Below are positions 1-6,482 of a stretch of DNA of 11,916 bases, piece after piece. Where the stretch lies: assembly GCA_900553965.1 (NCBI GenBank), contig USFX01000075.1, forward strand, positions 1 through 11,916. Direction: 5' to 3'. The translations under genes were made by a program, and so were the position numbers. Within the stretch, counting starts at the first letter, position 1; each line of letters opens with the position of its first letter. The stretch is from an uncultured Prevotella sp. Lineage in GTDB: Bacteria > Bacteroidota > Bacteroidia > Bacteroidales > Bacteroidaceae. The notes below the pieces were generated by a model. The model saw only the letters and a list, made by a program, of their open reading frames with translations, did not search any database and had not been told where the DNA came from.

Positions 1-33
1 AACCACCCCTAACCCCTCCTTCGAAAGGAGGGG
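1..33 (-). repeat. Dispersed C/G-rich hairpin repeat, truncated by window edge
   Basis: A perfect hairpin is visible: CCCCTCCTT at 13-21, loop CGA, AAGGAGGGG at 25-33. It is preceded by ACCACCCCTAACCCC, which resembles the reverse complement of the GGGTTGGGGTGGGT tails of the elements at 235-301 and 2107-2177. I read it as a divergent, oppositely oriented member of that family. It may continue left of the window. Confidence 0.6.
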
Positions 34-68
34 ACTAAGATTACCCCACTTAAAGACTTCCATGTGAG
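34..68. repeat. 35-bp dispersed repeat, copy 1
   Basis: This stretch matches 9998-10032 at 30 of 35 positions in the same orientation, with the block CCACTTAAAGACTTCCA identical in both. Both copies lie in gene-free DNA next to large hairpins (108-197 here, 9802-9845 there). Just downstream, CACCCTCA (77-84) can pair with TGAGGGGTG (99-107) around a loop that contains AGCTTGATATGCTT. That 14-mer recurs in reverse complement at 2107-2120, so 1-295 is a patchwork of dispersed elements. No gene is supported in 1-295. Confidence 0.6.
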
Positions 69-107
69 TTCTGCAACACCCTCAGCTTGATATGCTTTTG
101 AGGGGTG

Positions 108-197
108 AATATAAATACAGCAAGGGCGCAAAGAAATATAGCAAGGGCGCAAAGAAACACCAACAGATATTCTTTGCGCCCTTGCTGTATTTATATT
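108..197. repeat. Long inverted repeat with GCAAGGGCGCAAAG arms
   Basis: The 28-nt arm at 108-135 is the exact reverse complement of 170-197. Between them is a partial second copy of the left arm: 116-136 and 137-157 form a 21-bp tandem repeat with one mismatch. The transcript could fold as a stable hairpin. The right arm runs into T-rich DNA (191-200), so it could end transcripts entering from the left. On the minus strand it lies downstream of the OmpP1/FadL gene, where it could also act as a 3'-end stabiliser. The arm composition resembles the hairpin at 2012-2090, suggesting one repeat family. Confidence 0.75.
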
Positions 198-234
198 TTT
201 ACTCTTACTCTATCAATGTCCTGCCTTGAAGACA

Positions 235-301
235 TTTCAAGCTCCCTCCCTTCGGGAGGGTTGGGGTGGGTTCTTAGCTGGGTTGGGGTGGATTCTTAGA
301 G
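235..301. repeat. Dispersed repeat abutting the OmpP1/FadL stop codon
   Basis: The element has a short hairpin (CTCCC / GGGAG around CTTCG, about 243-259) followed by a 22-bp tandem tail: 258-279 and 280-301 both read GGGTTGGGGTGG then TTCTTAG, differing at few positions. The same modules recur at 2107-2177. On the minus strand the outer end contains the TAA stop (296-298) of the FadL-like gene, so the element starts at or just before the end of the coding sequence. Confidence 0.7.
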
Positions 302-1876
302 CTTCAGATCCACTCCGAGACCCAACACGCGGTTTGTGCGTGTGAAGCTGTTGGTCACGATGGCCTCCGTCTTGTTGTAGTCGTCGTAGAGAGTCTGGAA
401 GTAGGCGGCGTTGATTTTGACCTTTTCCGAAACCTTCACGCCCACGCCGAAACCGTAGGACCATGAGCTGACATTGAAGCTGATGTCGTTCATTCCCGCG
501 TCCTTCAGGCTGTAGGCCGTGCGCTGTGCACCCGCGCTGACCTGAACGATGTCGCAGATGTCATACTCGGCACCGAACAGATATTCGTTGCTGTCGCTGA
601 GCATGTCCTTCGTATATTGCTTCGTGTCGACGTCGAAGTAGTGGTGCCATCCGGCCATCACGCGCAAATCGTTTGTTATTTCATACTGCGCACCGACCGT
701 CAGGAGTGCCGGTGAATCCTCGGCGACCTTGTTTCCGTCGGCATATTTGTTCAGCATCTCGATGCCCTTGGCGCTCTCGCTGTTGGCCGACTTGTTCTTC
801 AGACGCATCCGTGTCTTGAACTCATACTTCGCTGCGAGGTTCAGTCGGCCCGCCTTATAGTCAACGCCGATGATGGGAGCGATGCCCCAGCCCGTCTGGT
901 CGCAGTTCAGCTCGATGTCCTGCGTGAGGGCAGCAATCTTATTTGCTCCTGCGGCACCTGCGGCCAGTCCCGTTGCGGCGGCCCTTGCCTGAGTTGCGGC
1001 TGAGGCATACATGGCTGCTTTCTCCGCGTCACCGGCTGCGGCGAATGCCTCGCTGGCTGCCTGTGCCTGCTCTGCCTTTGTGGCAGCGATGCCGCTATAT
1101 TTCGCCAGCTCCAGCTGAGCCTCTCCGAAGTGTTTCGGTGCGTTGGACATGCCGTGTATGGCGCTTTCAATCTTTATGTCTCTGACGTAGCCATAGTAGT
1201 TTGCCGTGCCGTAGAGCATGCGCAGACCTCCGTATACCGAGAGGTTGTCCGTCAGCTTGCGGGCGGCTCCGAGCGTGAAGCCGTAGTAATACTGACGGCC
1301 GCGCATGTATGAGTCGAAGCTGTAGCCGTTGCCAATCTGCTCTTTCGCGAAGGGCGAGGAGGGGTCCAACTGTCCGATGCCGGCAAACGCCGCATTGAGG
1401 GCCTGAGCCGCTGCGGGGAGGCTTGCGACCACCTGTTCAAACGAGCCGAGGCCGCCGTCGAACTCACATTTGCCGCCGCCGCCGGTGATGGCGAAGCCGA
1501 ACTGGAGGCTCCATTTGCCCTTGTTCCATGCCGCCTGTATCGACGGAATGATGGGAGCGTCGGCGTCTCCCTTGAATTTCCGGCTTGTCTGGCCGGGCTT
1601 GTTTGCGTTGTAGACGAACAGGGGGAAACCTGTTGTCACGGTGCGGGTCTGGTGTGCGTTCTGCAGGTTGATGGACAGATGAAGTCCGTCGCCGAGGAAT
1701 GTCACGCCCGCGGGGTTGCTGTAGACACCGTCAATGCCTATGGCGGCGTCGCGCGCAGGGTTGCGCAGGAATACTATGTTCTGGTTTGTGTTTGTCAGCA
1801 GACCGCCCGCCAGGGCTGTCTCAGCCGCTGCCAATGAGATGGCGATGGCGGCGATTCTTAACGTTTTCATTCTCAT
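296..1876 (-). CDS. OmpP1/FadL-family outer-membrane transport protein
   Basis: Probable outer-membrane beta-barrel of 526 residues, of the family that carries long-chain fatty acids or other hydrophobic compounds across the outer membrane. The start at 1876 begins a signal peptide (MRMKT, then a hydrophobic Ala-rich stretch, cleavage near ALAGG at 21-25); a longer reading frame lacks such a start. The mature N-terminus carries the family's plug-like pattern (NPAR at 39-42 and YSNPAGV at 52-58), and the chain ends as a strand, VLGLGVDLKL. Aromatic-alternating strands are seen throughout (SYGFGVGVKV, RQYYYGFTLG). Residues about 250-322 form an Ala/Glu-rich helical insertion, unusual for a barrel loop. 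The substrate cannot be read from sequence. A -7 element lies 21 nt upstream. Family call is firm; Met3 at 1870 is an alternative start. Confidence 0.88.
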   Translation of the reverse strand: MRMKTLRIAAIAISLAAAETALAGGLLTNTNQNIVFLRNPARDAAIGIDGVYSNPAGVTFLGDGLHLSINLQNAHQTRTVTTGFPLFVYNANKPGQTSRKFKGDADAPIIPSIQAAWNKGKWSLQFGFAITGGGGKCEFDGGLGSFEQVVASLPAAAQALNAAFAGIGQLDPSSPFAKEQIGNGYSFDSYMRGRQYYYGFTLGAARKLTDNLSVYGGLRMLYGTANYYGYVRDIKIESAIHGMSNAPKHFGEAQLELAKYSGIAATKAEQAQAASEAFAAAGDAEKAAMYASAATQARAAATGLAAGAAGANKIAALTQDIELNCDQTGWGIAPIIGVDYKAGRLNLAAKYEFKTRMRLKNKSANSESAKGIEMLNKYADGNKVAEDSPALLTVGAQYEITNDLRVMAGWHHYFDVDTKQYTKDMLSDSNEYLFGAEYDICDIVQVSAGAQRTAYSLKDAGMNDISFNVSSWSYGFGVGVKVSEKVKINAAYFQTLYDDYNKTEAIVTNSFTRTNRVLGLGVDLKL

Positions 1877-1896
1877 TGTTGTTTGATAATTGGTCG

Positions 1897-1904
1897 CAAA
1901 GGTA
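1897..1904 (-). promoter_or_regulatory. Bacteroidetes -7 promoter element for the FadL-like gene
   Basis: TACCTTTG on the minus strand matches the Bacteroidetes sigma-ABfr -7 consensus TAnnTTTG. Its 3' end is about 20 nt from the ATG at 1876, implying a very short leader. A matching -33 TTTG is not clear. Confidence 0.6.
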
Positions 1905-2011
1905 ACAAATCTGTTCTGTATTTCCGATAGTATCGTTATTTTGTTAACATGAATTAACTGTAGATGCGGGATAATGGAATGATGTGAAAGTGTATAAAAG
2001 CGTGGAATGAC

Positions 2012-2090
2012 AATCAAACGCAAAGGCCGCAAAGGCGCAAAGAAGAATAATCCATACTCCTTTGCTCCTTTGCGGCCTTTGCGTTTGATT
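2012..2090. repeat. Long inverted repeat between pgpH and the FadL-like gene
   Basis: Arms of 31 nt at 2012-2042 and 2060-2090 are complementary with one mismatch, around a 17-nt loop. The arms are built from GCAAAGGCCGCAAAGGCGCAAAG modules like those in the hairpin at 108-197. It sits 23 nt beyond the pgpH stop and upstream of the FadL-like promoter, so it may separate the two transcripts. There is no clean T-run in the minus direction, so a simple intrinsic terminator is uncertain. Confidence 0.75.
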
Positions 2091-2106
2091 CATTACAACA
2101 CTATTG

Positions 2107-2177
2107 AAGCATATCAAGCTCCCTCACTTCGGGAGGGTTGGGGTGGGTCTTCGGTGGTTTGGAGTGTGTTCTTAGAC
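2107..2177. repeat. Dispersed repeat overlapping the 3' end of pgpH
   Basis: This is a second copy of the 235-301 element. It has AAGCTCCCTC, the TTCGGGAGGG hairpin half, GGGTTGGGGTGGGT, then a degenerate second tail ending GTTCTTAG. Read on the minus strand it encodes the last residues of PgpH, ending PPQPSRSEGA. The other copy has the same coding potential (NPPQPSRREGA) in one minus frame. Confidence 0.7.
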
Positions 2178-4234
2178 GTATTCTCCTTCTCCTCCTTCGG
2201 ATAGCTGACCCTCGTATGGTATATCGTCTTGAGCTTGTCAATCAGGACGGTCTTGGCGTAGGCTATGTCCCGGAACGTGATGGGGCATTCGCGGAAGTAG
2301 CCGTCGGCCAACTGGCCGTCCACGAGACGGTTGACAAGGTCGCGGATGGACTTCTCCGTGTAGTCCGGCAGCGAGCGTGAGGCGGCTTCGACGGCGTCGG
2401 CCATCATGAGGATTGCCTGTTCGCGGGTGAAGGGATTGGGGCCGGGGTAGGTGAAGAGCAGGTCGTCGACATAGTCGTTGGGGTGTTCGTTCTTGTATTT
2501 GACGTAGAAGTATTTTGCTTTTCCCTGCCCGTGGTGAGTGCTGATGAACTCCTTGATGACAGCCGGTAGATTGTTCTTCTCGGCGAGTTTGAGTCCTTCG
2601 GTGACATGTCCGATGATTATCTGTGCGCTGTCGATGTAGGACAGGCTGCTGTGGGGATTGATTCCCGACTGGTTCTCCGTGAAATAGATGGGCGAAGTCA
2701 TCTTGCCTATGTCGTGATAGAGCGCTCCAGTACGGACAAGCTGGCTTTTTGCTCCGATTTTGTTGGCTATTGCCGAGGCGAGATTTCCCACTTGGATGGA
2801 GTGCTGGAACGTTCCCGGTGCTTTTTCGCTCATGGTGCGCAGCAGGTCGTTGTTGGTGTTTGACAGTTCGATGAGCGTGATGTCGGACGTAAATCCGAAG
2901 AGTTTTTCCACCAGATAGAGCAACGGATAGGCGAAGAGCAGCAGTGTTCCGTTGACGATGAGATAGTTGAGGGCGCCGGTGTCGATGTCGGCCATTGTCG
3001 GCACGCGCATCATGTCGTAGGCCGCATGCATGGCCATGCTCACGATGGTGACGACGAAAGCCGTCTTGAAGAGCTGGGAGCGGTATTGCAGTTCGCGGAG
3101 CGAATAGATGGCGGCCAGTCCCGCCACGGTCTGGACTACGATGAAGTCGAACGGGAACTGGAGCATGCAGGCGCAGATGAGAATCATCGTGAAGTGTGTG
3201 ATGAAAGCTGTCCGTGAGTCCATGAAGACGCGTACGAAGATGGGAACGATGGCGTAGGGCAGGATATAGACGTGTCCGAAGGTATATCTCACGAGCAGTG
3301 CCGTCAGTGCGGTGAAGATGACGATGAGCGAATAGAGCATCGCCACGCTGCGCGTCTTTTCGAAGTAGTCTTTCCGGAAGAGGCTCAGATAGATGGTGAA
3401 GCAGAGCACAAGCAGCGCCACATACATCGTCTCGCCCATGGTCACGAGTCCTATCTGTCCCTGATTGTGGCTCCGGCGTTCGGTCTCCATGCGGAGCGAT
3501 TCGAGTATGCGGTAGGCGTTTTCGTCGACTATGTCGCCCCGTCCGATGATCTTCTGTCCTTTCTGTGCCACGCCGCTGGCCAGCGGGACGCTGTTCATGA
3601 GGTCCTCCAGGCTGGCCTCGCTCCGCTGTTTGTCGAAGATGAGGTTCGGCGTGATATAGTCGTTGAGGTTGCATTTCTGCAGAACCTGCCGGTGAGGACT
3701 GAGCAGTTCGTCGAGGAAGAGCTGTTCGTAGGCGCCTTTTTCAGAATAGATGCGGGTTATCTGGACGCTGACGGCGTTTTTCCCGTTGACCACGCGCACC
3801 ATCTGTGACGTGTCCGTGCGCAGACGGTTATAGTCCGTAGAGCTGATGACACCTTTCTGATATATCCGTCTCAGGCGGTTGGCAATGATGCTGATATAGT
3901 CGTCCGGCACGCCGGGAATTCCTTTGGAGAAGTCGGCTACGAAGCGGCGCACCTGCTTTCCCTCGGCTTCGGTGTCGAGATTGTAGTATGGTTCATATTG
4001 CCGCATGAGGCTGTCGCGTTCTTTCTTTATGGTCTTCTCCGACTTGTAGATGGGGAAGTCGAATGGTGCGGTGAGGTCGGAGTGCCGCCACGGCTTGCCC
4101 TGTTCTGCACGGAAGACGTTCCGGCTGTTGTCGGGCATGACCCAGACAATCACGGACACGGTGGCAATGACGATGGCCGCCTTGGCGAGCAGCTTCCTCC
4201 ATTGGATGTCAGCGAAGATATTTGGACTTTTCAT
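2114..4234 (-). CDS. pgpH: PgpH-type 7TM-HD cyclic-di-AMP phosphodiesterase
   Basis: Membrane HD-domain phosphohydrolase of 706 residues. Characterised PgpH proteins hydrolyse cyclic di-AMP to pApA in the cytoplasm. Visible order: one N-terminal membrane helix (about 17-33), a large extracytoplasmic 7TMR-HDED domain (about 45-255, ending GRGDIVDENAY), seven hydrophobic helices (about 265-441), and a cytoplasmic HD domain from about 455. Metal-ligand candidates are FQHS (His478), the HDIGK motif at 507-511, IGHV (His543), THHG (His567-His568) and MADAVEA (Asp613). The start at 4234 (MKSPN) is chosen because residues upstream of it are unlike the family and overlap the promoter. The tail after YHTRVSYP (672-679) is an extra 27 or so residues, mostly from a dispersed repeat. 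Family call is firm; c-di-AMP activity is by homology. Confidence 0.92.
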   Translation of the reverse strand: MKSPNIFADIQWRKLLAKAAIVIATVSVIVWVMPDNSRNVFRAEQGKPWRHSDLTAPFDFPIYKSEKTIKKERDSLMRQYEPYYNLDTEAEGKQVRRFVADFSKGIPGVPDDYISIIANRLRRIYQKGVISSTDYNRLRTDTSQMVRVVNGKNAVSVQITRIYSEKGAYEQLFLDELLSPHRQVLQKCNLNDYITPNLIFDKQRSEASLEDLMNSVPLASGVAQKGQKIIGRGDIVDENAYRILESLRMETERRSHNQGQIGLVTMGETMYVALLVLCFTIYLSLFRKDYFEKTRSVAMLYSLIVIFTALTALLVRYTFGHVYILPYAIVPIFVRVFMDSRTAFITHFTMILICACMLQFPFDFIVVQTVAGLAAIYSLRELQYRSQLFKTAFVVTIVSMAMHAAYDMMRVPTMADIDTGALNYLIVNGTLLLFAYPLLYLVEKLFGFTSDITLIELSNTNNDLLRTMSEKAPGTFQHSIQVGNLASAIANKIGAKSQLVRTGALYHDIGKMTSPIYFTENQSGINPHSSLSYIDSAQIIIGHVTEGLKLAEKNNLPAVIKEFISTHHGQGKAKYFYVKYKNEHPNDYVDDLLFTYPGPNPFTREQAILMMADAVEAASRSLPDYTEKSIRDLVNRLVDGQLADGYFRECPITFRDIAYAKTVLIDKLKTIYHTRVSYPKEEKENTSKNTLQTTEDPPQPSRSEGA

Positions 4235-4327
4235 AATTCCGTTGATATTTTTATAATAGATATATGTGGGTCGTCTGTCCCGCCGTGGCCGTTTTTCCCA
4301 TTTGGGCCGTAATACGGGAATATGGCG

Positions 4328-4335
4328 CGAAGATA
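4328..4335 (-). promoter_or_regulatory. Probable -7 promoter element for pgpH
   Basis: TATCTTCG on the minus strand differs by one base from TAnnTTTG. It would give a leader of roughly 90 nt before the ATG at 4234. Reads in that leader with short complementary segments (CCCAAATGGG, for example) could fold, but no known riboswitch was recognised. Confidence 0.45.
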
Positions 4336-4457
4336 CAAAAAATAATCCGAAACATGTAACAGTTTTAAATGCAAAGACACAAAAACGCGGAGTATTTTTA
4401 TTGCGCCTGATGTGCGGTGAGACTCCTGCCGTAAAGCAAAACAGCCTGTTTTGCCAG

Positions 4458-4564
4458 CCAATATGAGTCATATTGGTGAGTAATATGAGTCATATTGGTG
4501 AGTAAAATGAGTCATATTGGTGAGTAAAATGAGTCATATTGGTCGGTAATATGACTCATATTAC
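4458..4564. repeat. Array of five 22-bp-spaced palindromes
   Basis: Four tandem units of 22 bp start at 4463, 4485, 4507 and 4529, followed by a partial fifth at 4551. Each carries the odd-centred palindrome AATATGAGTCATATT, or AAAATGAGTCATATT in units 3 and 4 (centres at 4467, 4489, 4511, 4533 and 4555). The last has C instead of G at the centre. The first extends to a perfect 19-mer, 4458-4476. The array lies between the divergent promoters of pgpH and fetA, upstream of both. Spacing of two helical turns would put all sites on one DNA face, as in an operator array. It could equally be a neutral satellite. Confidence 0.85.
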
Positions 4565-4589
4565 TTTCCCATTACGGCGGAAAAACGAT

Positions 4590-4612
4590 GTAGGGACATG
4601 CTTGTGGCATGT
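4590..4612. repeat. Short REP-like palindrome remnant
   Basis: GTAGGGACATGC is followed by TTGTG and GCATGT, giving a 6-bp stem (4596-4601 with 4607-4612). The GTAGnGAC start recalls the GTAGAGACG palindromes inside the transposase gene at 10288-10571. The outer right half is missing, so this is at best a decayed copy. The remainder of 4235-4781 holds the two promoters and the palindrome array; no gene was seen in it. Confidence 0.35.
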
Positions 4613-4752
4613 TGAATAGCTAAACCGACGTCTTTTTAAAAGGCAGTATCAAGATGGTAACATGGAGTTTGGTTTGGACATTTTTTCGCAACCAAGTCAT
4701 ATGTACCCATTTTTTTATCGGCGGCTTTCAGACTTTAATCGGATTTTATGCG

Positions 4753-4760
4753 TATATTTG
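4753..4760 (+). promoter_or_regulatory. -7 promoter element for fetAB
   Basis: TATATTTG matches TAnnTTTG exactly, and TTTA at 4734-4737 is a possible -33 element. The ATG at 4782 follows within about 20 nt, so the leader is short. AAGGA at 4775-4779 lies only 2 nt from the ATG, too near to act as a typical ribosome binding site. Confidence 0.65.
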
Positions 4761-4781
4761 CCCGTCAAAAAGAAAAGGACA

Positions 4782-5441
4782 ATGCTTGAAATAAAAAACG
4801 CATCATTGAAAGTCGGCGGCACTGACCTGTTCTGCGGACTGTCTTTCGCCGTCGACGACGGCGGAATGGTGTGCGTCATGGGGCCGTCGGGCTCCGGCAA
4901 GACCACACTGCTCAGAACCCTGCTCGGCTTCCGTCCGCTCGACGGAGGCCACGTCAGCATCGACGGCGAGCTGCTCACGCCGTCGTCGGCTGAGGAGTTC
5001 AGGAAGATAATGGCATACGTCCCGCAGGAGGTGGCGCTGCCAACGGAGTGGGTCGCCGACATGGTCGCCATGCTCTTCAGCCTGAAGATAAACCGCGGCA
5101 CGGCATTCTCGAAGCCGCGGCTGATGGAGGAGTGGAGCCGGCTGGGGCTCGACCCGTCGCTCTACGACCGTCGCGTGGCCGAGCTTAGCGGCGGGGAGCG
5201 CCAGCGCGTGATGCTCTCCGTGGCGGGACTGCTTGCCCGGCCGATACTGCTGGCCGACGAGCCCACCTCGGCACTCGACGCCGAAGCCGCCGCGCTCGTG
5301 GGCGAATATCTGCGGCGGATGGCCGACGGCGGGTCGACGGTGGTGGTCGTGACGCACGACGAACGGCTGGCCGCATATTGCGACCGGCGCATAATGATAA
5401 CAAACGAAGGTCCTGCCGACGGGACCGTGGAGGACGAATGA
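4782..5441 (+). CDS. fetA: FetA-like ABC transporter ATPase (metal export)
   Basis: Stand-alone ABC ATPase of 219 residues. It hydrolyses ATP on the cytoplasmic face for the membrane partner encoded next. All motifs are intact: Walker A GPSGSGKT at 34-41, Q-loop Gln82 (YVPQE), signature LSGGERQ at 135-141, Walker B ILLADE with Glu160 followed by PTSALD, and His192 (THD). The start MLEIKN at 4782 lies just after the promoter; the 40 codons upstream include that promoter and are rejected. The assignment to FetA (E. coli YbbL, iron export) rests mainly on the coupled FetB-family permease, since the ATPase alone would only say ABC importer- or exporter-type. The last codons overlap fetB by 4 nt (ATGA). 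The gene is strongly GC-rich. Confidence 0.88.
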   Translation: MLEIKNASLKVGGTDLFCGLSFAVDDGGMVCVMGPSGSGKTTLLRTLLGFRPLDGGHVSIDGELLTPSSAEEFRKIMAYVPQEVALPTEWVADMVAMLFSLKINRGTAFSKPRLMEEWSRLGLDPSLYDRRVAELSGGERQRVMLSVAGLLARPILLADEPTSALDAEAAALVGEYLRRMADGGSTVVVVTHDERLAAYCDRRIMITNEGPADGTVEDE

Positions 5442-6232
5442 CGATGGGAACAACAGACATTTCATATATAGGACTGGCCGTCGGACTGCTTCTCATGGCA
5501 GCCCCGATATGGTTTTTCCGCATGTTCGGCGTGCGGCAGATACGCCCCACGCTCATAGCCGTGGCCCGCATGGTGGTCCAGCTCTTCCTGATAGGACTCT
5601 ATCTGCGCTATCTCTTCGAGTGGAACAGTCCGTGGGTGAACATCCTCTGGGTGCTGCTGATGGTCGTGGTGGCCTCGCTGACCGCCTCCCACCGCACCCG
5701 ACTGCGCCGCCGCGTCATCCTCCTGCCGCTCATGGCGGGACTGCTCGGCGCGGCACTGGTCGTCGGGCTCTATTTCCTCGTGTTCGTCCTGCGGCTGTCG
5801 CATCCGTTCGACGCGAGATATTTCATCCCGATAATGGGCATCCTCATGGGCAACATGCTCGGCGTATGCGTCATGGGGCTCAACACGTTCTACGACGGAC
5901 TGCAGCGTGAGCGCCAGCTCTACTACTATCTGCTCGGCAACGGCGCCACCCACCTGGAGGCCGTCATGCCCTTTGTCCGGCGCGCCATAGAACGGTCGTT
6001 CGCCCCGTGCATAGCGAACATGGCCGTGATGGGCATCGTCTCGCTGCCGGGAACGATGATTGGTCAGATACTGGGCGGCTCGGCTCCGGGCATCGCCATA
6101 AAATATCAGATGATGATCATCGTCATCACGTTCTCCGCCTCGATGCTCGCCCTCATGGTGACACTCCATCTGGCTGATCGCCGCTCGTTCGACGTCCACG
6201 GCCGGCTGCGCGACGTGAGGACGGGGAAGTGA
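5438..6232 (+). CDS. fetB: FetB-family (UPF0014) ABC permease
   Basis: Integral membrane protein of 264 residues in the FetB/YbbM (UPF0014) family. With FetA it forms an exporter linked in E. coli to iron efflux and peroxide resistance. About seven hydrophobic segments are visible, starting near residue 9. Family-type conserved blocks are RMVVQLFLIGLYL (44-56), IPIMGILMGNMLG (130-142) and the loop VSLPGTMIGQILGGSAPG (201-218) followed by IKYQM. The start at 5438 gives an ATGA overlap with the fetA stop, a classic sign of translational coupling; an upstream in-frame start would add 20 Arg-rich residues inside fetA and is rejected. The metal carried here is inferred, not shown. Immediately after the TGA begins the GGAGA repeat. 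Confidence 0.9.
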   Translation: MTMGTTDISYIGLAVGLLLMAAPIWFFRMFGVRQIRPTLIAVARMVVQLFLIGLYLRYLFEWNSPWVNILWVLLMVVVASLTASHRTRLRRRVILLPLMAGLLGAALVVGLYFLVFVLRLSHPFDARYFIPIMGILMGNMLGVCVMGLNTFYDGLQRERQLYYYLLGNGATHLEAVMPFVRRAIERSFAPCIANMAVMGIVSLPGTMIGQILGGSAPGIAIKYQMMIIVITFSASMLALMVTLHLADRRSFDVHGRLRDVRTGK

Positions 6233-6310
6233 GGAGATATAAGGATATTGTATGGAGATATAAGGAGATAAATGGAGACATAAGGAGATAGATGGAGATA
6301 TAGGGAGATA
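6233..6310 (+). repeat. 10-bp-period GGAGATA tandem repeat
   Basis: GGA-starting units begin at 6233, 6243, 6254, 6264, 6274, 6284, 6294 and 6304. After one 11-bp unit the period is exactly 10 bp. Units read GGAGATATAA, GGAGATAAAT, GGAGACATAA and similar. The array begins right at the fetB stop codon. GGAGATATAAGGAGATA (6254-6270) is the exact reverse complement of 6375-6391, so RNA from here could form a long nested hairpin. Confidence 0.75.
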
Positions 6311-6352
6311 GAAGACAAATGTCCAAATGCTTGTTGCTATTGTCTTCTATCT
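6306..6352 (+). other. Hairpin downstream of fetB
   Basis: AGATAGAAGACA (6306-6317) pairs perfectly with TGTCTTCTATCT (6341-6352). It is nested within the larger pairing 6254-6270 / 6375-6391. It may mark the 3' end of the fetAB transcript. No long T-run follows immediately, so terminator function is unproven. Confidence 0.5.
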
Positions 6353-6385
6353 TCTTAGCGACCGCAGGGAGCGGTATCTCCTTAT

Positions 6386-6463
6386 ATCTCCTTTTAACTA
6401 CTTTGTTCCCATATCTCCTTTTAACTACTTTGTTTCCGCATCTCCTTTTAACTACTTTGGTTG
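6386..6463 (+). repeat. Three 27-bp direct repeats upstream of the nuclease
   Basis: Copies begin at 6386, 6413 and 6440, each starting ATCTCCTTTTAACTACTTTG and then diverging. The third ends about 20 nt from the nuclease ATG. Each contains CTACTTTG, one position short of a TAnnTTTG -7 element, so the repeats could be a degenerate multi-promoter or binding region. The ATCTCCTT part is complementary to the GGAGAT array at 6233-6310. No clean promoter for the nuclease was found in 6233-6482. Confidence 0.8.
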
Positions 6464-6482
6464 AACTACAAACGAAATAAAT

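Noticed and set aside
1877..2032. Longer N-terminus for the FadL-like protein (start at 2032)
   Set aside because: It would place the promoter and part of a hairpin inside the gene and bury the signal peptide about 50 residues in.
2238..3674. 478-codon minus-strand frame inside pgpH
   Set aside because: Composition is dominated by Arg, His and Pro, typical of an out-of-frame reading of a GC-rich gene; the PgpH frame explains the DNA fully.
3272..3808. 178-codon plus-strand frame opposite pgpH
   Set aside because: Antisense shadow with His/Glu/Val-rich composition and no motif; it overlaps a well supported gene.
4235..4471. Longer N-terminus for PgpH (start at 4471)
   Set aside because: The extra residues overlap the first palindrome of the 22-bp array and the -7 element, and do not resemble the family.
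4463..4555. TGAGTCA cores as AP-1-type binding sites
   Set aside because: That is a eukaryotic bZIP site; the match in a bacterial palindrome is coincidental.
4458..4564. CRISPR-like array
   Set aside because: The units are contiguous tandem repeats with no unique spacers and no cas genes nearby.
4662..4781. Longer N-terminus for FetA (start at 4662)
   Set aside because: It contains the TATATTTG promoter, and the family begins at MLEIKN.
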